This document shows, one piece after another, positions 31,828 to 35,277 of a DNA stretch of 35,277 bases (its first letter is position 1; every line of letters begins with the position of its first letter). The stretch comes from Candidatus Omnitrophota bacterium (GTDB lineage: Bacteria > Omnitrophota > Gorgyraeia > Tantalellales > Tantalellaceae), in contig JADGBR010000035.1 in assembly GCA_015231405.1 (NCBI GenBank), forward strand, positions 1 to 35,277, written 5' to 3'. The notes under the pieces are model-generated. The model was not told the DNA's origin, searched no databases, and saw nothing but the letters and a program-made list of their open reading frames with translations. A program made the position numbers and the translations under genes.

Positions 31828-33333
31828 ATGAAGACTTACGTGGCCTCCATTGACTCGGGAACATCCGCCATTAAGACAGCCCTTTTCGATATGGAAGGTA
31901 ATATCAAGGGATTGGTGATCAAAAAATGCCCGTGTATTTTTCATAAGAACGGTTTTATCGAACAGGATCCACGGGGTATTCTCGGCGGGGTATTTTCGTC
32001 TCTCAAAAAAACGGTCGAGATGTCCGGGGTAAGGCCTATTCAGGTGGCGGCCATATCGTTCTCGAGCCAGCGCGCTACGGTCATACCCGTCGACCGTAAC
32101 GGGGTAAATATAGGGAACGCTATATCGTGGCAGGATATGAGAGGCGCCAAAGAGATAAAAAAACTGAAAAAAACTATCGATGACTCACGGTATTATCAAA
32201 TTACGGGGCTTCCCGACAATCCAGTTTTTACTCTTGGGAAAATATTGTGGTTCAAAAAAGACTCACCCGGCACCTATAAGAAAATATGGAAGTTCGCGCT
32301 CGTAAACGATTACATATCACGAAGTGCCGGGCTGGACGATCTTTACGCGGACTGGTCAAACGCGTCATTGACGGGGATGTTCGATATATCGGGTTTTTCG
32401 TGGAGCGAAGAGATCCTGAAATTGACAGGGATATCCCGGGATAAGCTTCCTCTTTTGGTCAGCCCGGGGAAAAAGACTGGCGCTTTGAACGCCGCGCTCG
32501 CCAGGAAATGCGGCCTTCTCCCGGGGACGCCCCTAATATCCGGAGGAGGCGACCAGCAATGCGCGGGGCTCGGGGCGGGGGCGGTTGAGCCCGGGGTAGC
32601 TGAGATCACGCTCGGGACGGCGGCGGTAACGCTTCTTTATTCCGATAAAAGAGCGGTCGATCCCGGAAGGCGCATAATGTGCGCGGCGCATGCCGTTCCC
32701 GGTAAGTGGGAAGTCGAAGGCCTCCAGAATTCCGCGGCCGGGAGCCTCGCGTGGATAAGCAGGATCGTTAATAACGGGAAGGATTTTAATAAAAAATTCT
32801 TTTCCAAAATGGAGAAAGAGAAAAGAAATATTCCCGGGAAAACGATATTATTCTATCCTTTTCTCTCCGGTTCGTCAGCCCCGAACTGGATATCCGGAGC
32901 GAGTGCCGTACTTCTGGGGCTCGGGCATGCCCACGATAAACATGATATCGTCCGCTCTATTATGGAAGGTGTGACGCTGGAAACCCGGGAAATACTGGAC
33001 GTTTTCGGGTCATTGGGGATACCTTTAGAGGAATTGCGGATAACCGGAGGGGGCTCGACCATTGAGAGCTGGATGAGGATGCAGGCGAATATCTTCAATA
33101 AAAAACTGACCGGACTCGAATGCCACCAGGCGTCCCTCTTGGGCGCCGGAATGCTGGCGGCTTACGGGATAGGGGCATTCAAAGACCTTAAAGCCGCGGC
33201 AAGAAAAATGGTCAGGGTTTCAGGTACTTATTTGCCAGACGCCGAAAAAGCGGTAAACTATAATAGGGTGTATGAAAAGTACAAGAAAATACAGAAAACG
33301 CTCAGGGCCGCGGGGGTATTTGGTGAGTTGTAG
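31828..33333 (+). CDS. FGGY-family carbohydrate kinase
   Basis: This is a 501-residue cytoplasmic kinase from ATG 31828, with no clear ribosome binding site after the palindrome. Phosphate-1 is SIDSGTSAIKTALFD (7-21), the substrate region has ISWQDMRG (99-106), and the catalytic Asp is D242 in ISGGGDQQCAGLGAG. Later blocks are VEPGVAEITLGTAA and ITGGGSTIESWMRMQANIF. The length and order match FGGY kinases (xylulokinase, glycerol kinase, gluconate kinase group), which phosphorylate sugars or polyols. The closest subtype by eye is xylulokinase-like, but the substrate cannot be fixed. It stands alone among signalling genes, with no transporter or isomerase nearby, so its role here is unknown. 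Confidence 0.85.
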   Translation: MKTYVASIDSGTSAIKTALFDMEGNIKGLVIKKCPCIFHKNGFIEQDPRGILGGVFSSLKKTVEMSGVRPIQVAAISFSSQRATVIPVDRNGVNIGNAISWQDMRGAKEIKKLKKTIDDSRYYQITGLPDNPVFTLGKILWFKKDSPGTYKKIWKFALVNDYISRSAGLDDLYADWSNASLTGMFDISGFSWSEEILKLTGISRDKLPLLVSPGKKTGALNAALARKCGLLPGTPLISGGGDQQCAGLGAGAVEPGVAEITLGTAAVTLLYSDKRAVDPGRRIMCAAHAVPGKWEVEGLQNSAAGSLAWISRIVNNGKDFNKKFFSKMEKEKRNIPGKTILFYPFLSGSSAPNWISGASAVLLGLGHAHDKHDIVRSIMEGVTLETREILDVFGSLGIPLEELRITGGGSTIESWMRMQANIFNKKLTGLECHQASLLGAGMLAAYGIGAFKDLKAAARKMVRVSGTYLPDAEKAVNYNRVYEKYKKIQKTLRAAGVFGEL

Positions 33334-33341
33334 TTCGGGCC

Positions 33342-33408
33342 AGCCATTTGAGGAAGCGATAGCGACGAAGCGATCCCCAGGTCGGTCTCTGGCCTCCGCG
33401 CAATGACG
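33342..33408. repeat. Cloverleaf repeat, copy 9 (degenerate)
   Basis: It has a damaged left arm, GATAGCGACGAAGCGATC and a good right arm CGCAATGACGG, but lacks the GATTGCTTC half of the centre. It appears to be a decaying copy between the sugar kinase and the PAS kinase. Confidence 0.65.
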
Positions 33409-33426
33409 GCGTAACAAGGACAACAC

Positions 33427-34590
33427 ATGGACAACATAGCCGGGCTGTTCACAAAACCCGAGAACATATCGAGCCTGTACAAGCGGTTGATCGAGTTCAC
33501 CGGGGACGCGGTTTACGTTTATTCCATCGACGACGGGAAGATACTGTTCACTAACAAAGGCCTGCCAAGAATCCTTGACCTGGACTCGACGCCCGAGGAG
33601 CTTACCGGTAAATACCTTAAAGACCTCTTTGTCTATACGGAAAGGCCCGGGACTATCAGGGACCTGGTCAGGGATAGCGGCGAGATCCATAACTACGTAT
33701 ACCATTTTAAAACACTTAAAGGCGACGAGAAATGGGTCCTGCACGACTCGTTCATAGTGGAGGATAAGGATACGGGGGGGAAGTTCGTCGAGGCCGTAGT
33801 TAAGGACATAACGGAACAGAAAACGGTAGAGGCGGAGCTCTTAAAGCTGAAAACCAACCTTGAAGATGAGGTGAACAATAAGACGCAGGAGCTCATTAAC
33901 GCCTATGACAAGCTCCGTCAGGCCGAGAAAATGGCTTTTGTCGGGAAGATCTCCGGGACGGTCGCGCATGAGCTCAGGAGCCCGCTCTCGGCGATAAAGA
34001 ACTCAATTTATATCCTCAAGATGAAACTGGACCTGGAGAAATGTGATCCGCTCGTGACGAAATACCTCAACCTTCTCGAGCGGGAAGTCGACGTTTCCAA
34101 CAACACGATATCCAATATCCTGGCTTATTCCCGGATAAAAGAACCGCTTTTCCAGAAAAAGAACATCAACGACGTTATCAGGGAAACTCTGAACTCGCTG
34201 GTGCGTCCGGAGAACATCAATATAACATGGGAATTGAACCCGGACCTGCCCGAAGTCGACATCGATGAGGAACAGATAAAGATAGTTTTCAGGAACCTTA
34301 TCATTAATTCGTTCAAGGCGATGATAAGGACCGGGGACCTTAGGATATCCACATCGAAGGAGGACCATATTATCAGGATATCATTCACCGACACCGGGTG
34401 CGGTATCGAGGAGGAGAGGAGGAAAGGGATATTCGACCATCTTTTTACCGTCGAAAAGGACATAAAAGGGTTCGGGCTTTCAATATCGAAATTGGTAATA
34501 GAGAAACATAGGGGGTCCATAGGTTTCGAAAGCGAGATAGGCAAGGGAACGACATTCGTGATAAAATTGCCGGTGGAACAGAAGCTATAA
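33427..34590 (+). CDS. Cytoplasmic PAS histidine kinase
   Basis: This gene encodes 387 residues from ATG 33427, with AAGGA upstream. No membrane segment is present. A PAS domain covers about 15-130 (DAVYVYSIDDGKILFTNKG, ending VVKDITEQK), followed by a coiled coil (about 132-165). The kinase has H181 in VAHELRSPLSAI, an N-box (FRNLIINSFKA), DTGCGI, and FGLSISKLV plus GKGTTF as ATP-lid motifs. Lid and G-boxes are intact. It is a simple soluble kinase, and the single receiver at 34683 follows after one repeat copy, so the two form a likely pair. The signal would be cytoplasmic, such as redox, a ligand or a partner protein. Confidence 0.9.
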   Translation: MDNIAGLFTKPENISSLYKRLIEFTGDAVYVYSIDDGKILFTNKGLPRILDLDSTPEELTGKYLKDLFVYTERPGTIRDLVRDSGEIHNYVYHFKTLKGDEKWVLHDSFIVEDKDTGGKFVEAVVKDITEQKTVEAELLKLKTNLEDEVNNKTQELINAYDKLRQAEKMAFVGKISGTVAHELRSPLSAIKNSIYILKMKLDLEKCDPLVTKYLNLLEREVDVSNNTISNILAYSRIKEPLFQKKNINDVIRETLNSLVRPENINITWELNPDLPEVDIDEEQIKIVFRNLIINSFKAMIRTGDLRISTSKEDHIIRISFTDTGCGIEEERRKGIFDHLFTVEKDIKGFGLSISKLVIEKHRGSIGFESEIGKGTTFVIKLPVEQKL

Positions 34591-34591
34591 A

Positions 34592-34673
34592 CGCCATTGC
34601 GAGGAGGCCGAAGGCCACCGAAGTAATCTCTATGTAGATTGCTTCGGGCGCTCGAGCGCCCTCGCAATGACGG
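34592..34673. repeat. Cloverleaf repeat, copy 10 (single)
   Basis: One left arm GCCATTGCGAGGAGG, left hairpin GGCC-GAA-GGCC, centre AAGTAATCTC/GATTGCTTC and right hairpin GGGCGCTC-GAGCGCCC, which is a perfect palindrome. Confidence 0.9.
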
Positions 34674-34682
34674 GAGACGCAA

Positions 34683-35039
34683 ATGAAAAAGAAAAAAATA
34701 CTGATAGTCGACGACGACCGGTTCCTTACCGAAAGTATATCGGATATCCTTAAGCTGAAAGGCTACGATATCGAGATGGCGTATGACGGTATTGAGGCCG
34801 TTGGAATGATGTCGTCCGGAAGGGACGATATCGACTGCATACTGATGGACATAAAAATGCCCGAGATGGACGGCGTTACGGCCCTCAAAAAGATACTGGC
34901 GCTAAAACCCGGGATGGATATCATAATGATGACCGGGTATTCCATCGACGAGCTGATAGACGAGGCCTGGGCCAACGGCGCGAGGGAAGTTCTTAATAAG
35001 CCGTTCGATATAGAGCGGTTCGTAGAACTGATCGGATAG
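34683..35039 (+). CDS. Single-domain response regulator (CheY-like)
   Basis: This gene encodes 118 residues from ATG 34683, with GGGAGA 5-10 bases upstream. The whole protein is one receiver: acidic pocket IVDDD (8-12), phospho-acceptor D56 (LMDIKMPEMDG), T at MMTG and the conserved Lys in LNKPF. No output domain is present. It follows the PAS kinase at 33427 and is its likely phosphate target. Single receivers act by binding partners or as shuttles to Hpt domains, such as those in the two large hybrid kinases; which applies here is not known. Confidence 0.92.
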   Translation: MKKKKILIVDDDRFLTESISDILKLKGYDIEMAYDGIEAVGMMSSGRDDIDCILMDIKMPEMDGVTALKKILALKPGMDIIMMTGYSIDELIDEAWANGAREVLNKPFDIERFVELIG

Positions 35040-35277
35040 GGATATTTTCACTGTTCGGACAAGGGGCTCAGATCGTGCCACAAGATGAAATTCACCGAAC
35101 ACAGTTTGAGCATTTTCCTGTATTTTCGGCAACTAGTTGTCTAGCCCTTCGGATGAGCCTCTAAAAGTGCTAAAGGCTTATCCGGAGGCATTTGTTCGCT
35201 CAAGAAACCTCTTTTGTTCTCATACTTGGTCTAAGCGTTCCGGCCTAAATCCCTAGTGCGGTGAATAAATCGCACCC
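35040..35277. other. Terminal intergenic region with a wobble-compatible hairpin
   Basis: No gene is seen. CCTTCGGATGAGCC (35146-35159) pairs with GGCTTATCCGGAGG (35175-35188) over 14 positions, with the two mismatches being G-U pairs in RNA. TGTTCGG (35052-35058) pairs with CCGAACA (35095-35101), and CAACTAGTTG is palindromic. The edge ends GTGCG...CGCAC. It could be a structured RNA or leader of a gene beyond the window. Confidence 0.4.

Overview
The window comes from a Gram-negative, diderm bacterium. It encodes a TolC-type outer-membrane channel, an OprB-like porin ending in Phe, a tripartite RND pump and long two-component hybrid kinases. GC content is moderate to high, and ten copies of a structured intergenic repeat (GTCATTGCGAGGAG...GAAGCAATC...GATTGCTTC...CTCGCAATGACGG) lie in it. 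From memory, such repeats are common in uncultured Omnitrophota-like and deltaproteobacterial genomes as well as unrelated taxa, so the phylum is a low-confidence guess. No rRNA, tRNA, CRISPR array or intact transposase was seen.

Layout: (1) 1-3991, a cytoskeleton-like block: a divergent actin-family ATPase cut by the left edge, a small coiled-coil protein coupled to it by an ATGA overlap, and a long membrane-anchored coiled-coil protein. (2) 4184-6516, a CBS-REC-histidine kinase and a REC-coiled-coil protein. (3) 6610-12257, a metal-efflux operon: small Cys-rich exported protein, TolC-like channel, adaptor without an alpha-hairpin, and CzcA/CusA-type RND pump; then an OprB-like porin (12417-13910). 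(4) 14062-19759, an Rrf2-regulator/pstSCAB phosphate operon bracketed by two different BrnTA-like toxin-antitoxin modules. (5) 20245-35039, a signalling island: a giant sensor kinase split by one in-frame amber codon, a CHASE-PAS-PAS sensor with no kinase, a second giant hybrid kinase, a REC-DHp protein with no ATPase domain, an FGGY sugar kinase, a PAS histidine kinase and a single-domain receiver.

The signalling proteins contain many receivers, kinases and two Hpt domains, but none carries a DNA-binding output domain. The phosphorelay therefore probably ends on proteins encoded elsewhere or acts by protein-protein contact. The structured repeats sit in most gaps between signalling genes and once inside the pst operon between pstA and pstB, but none lies between about 5.95 and 17.88 kb. 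Several copies have different side-hairpin sequences that all stay self-complementary, which argues for a conserved cloverleaf-like fold.

The strongest leads are the split sensor kinase with a perfect Shine-Dalgarno sequence just before its amber stop, the covarying cloverleaf repeat whose outer arms multiply into tandem arrays, the actin/coiled-coil module, and the hairpin-less efflux adaptor.
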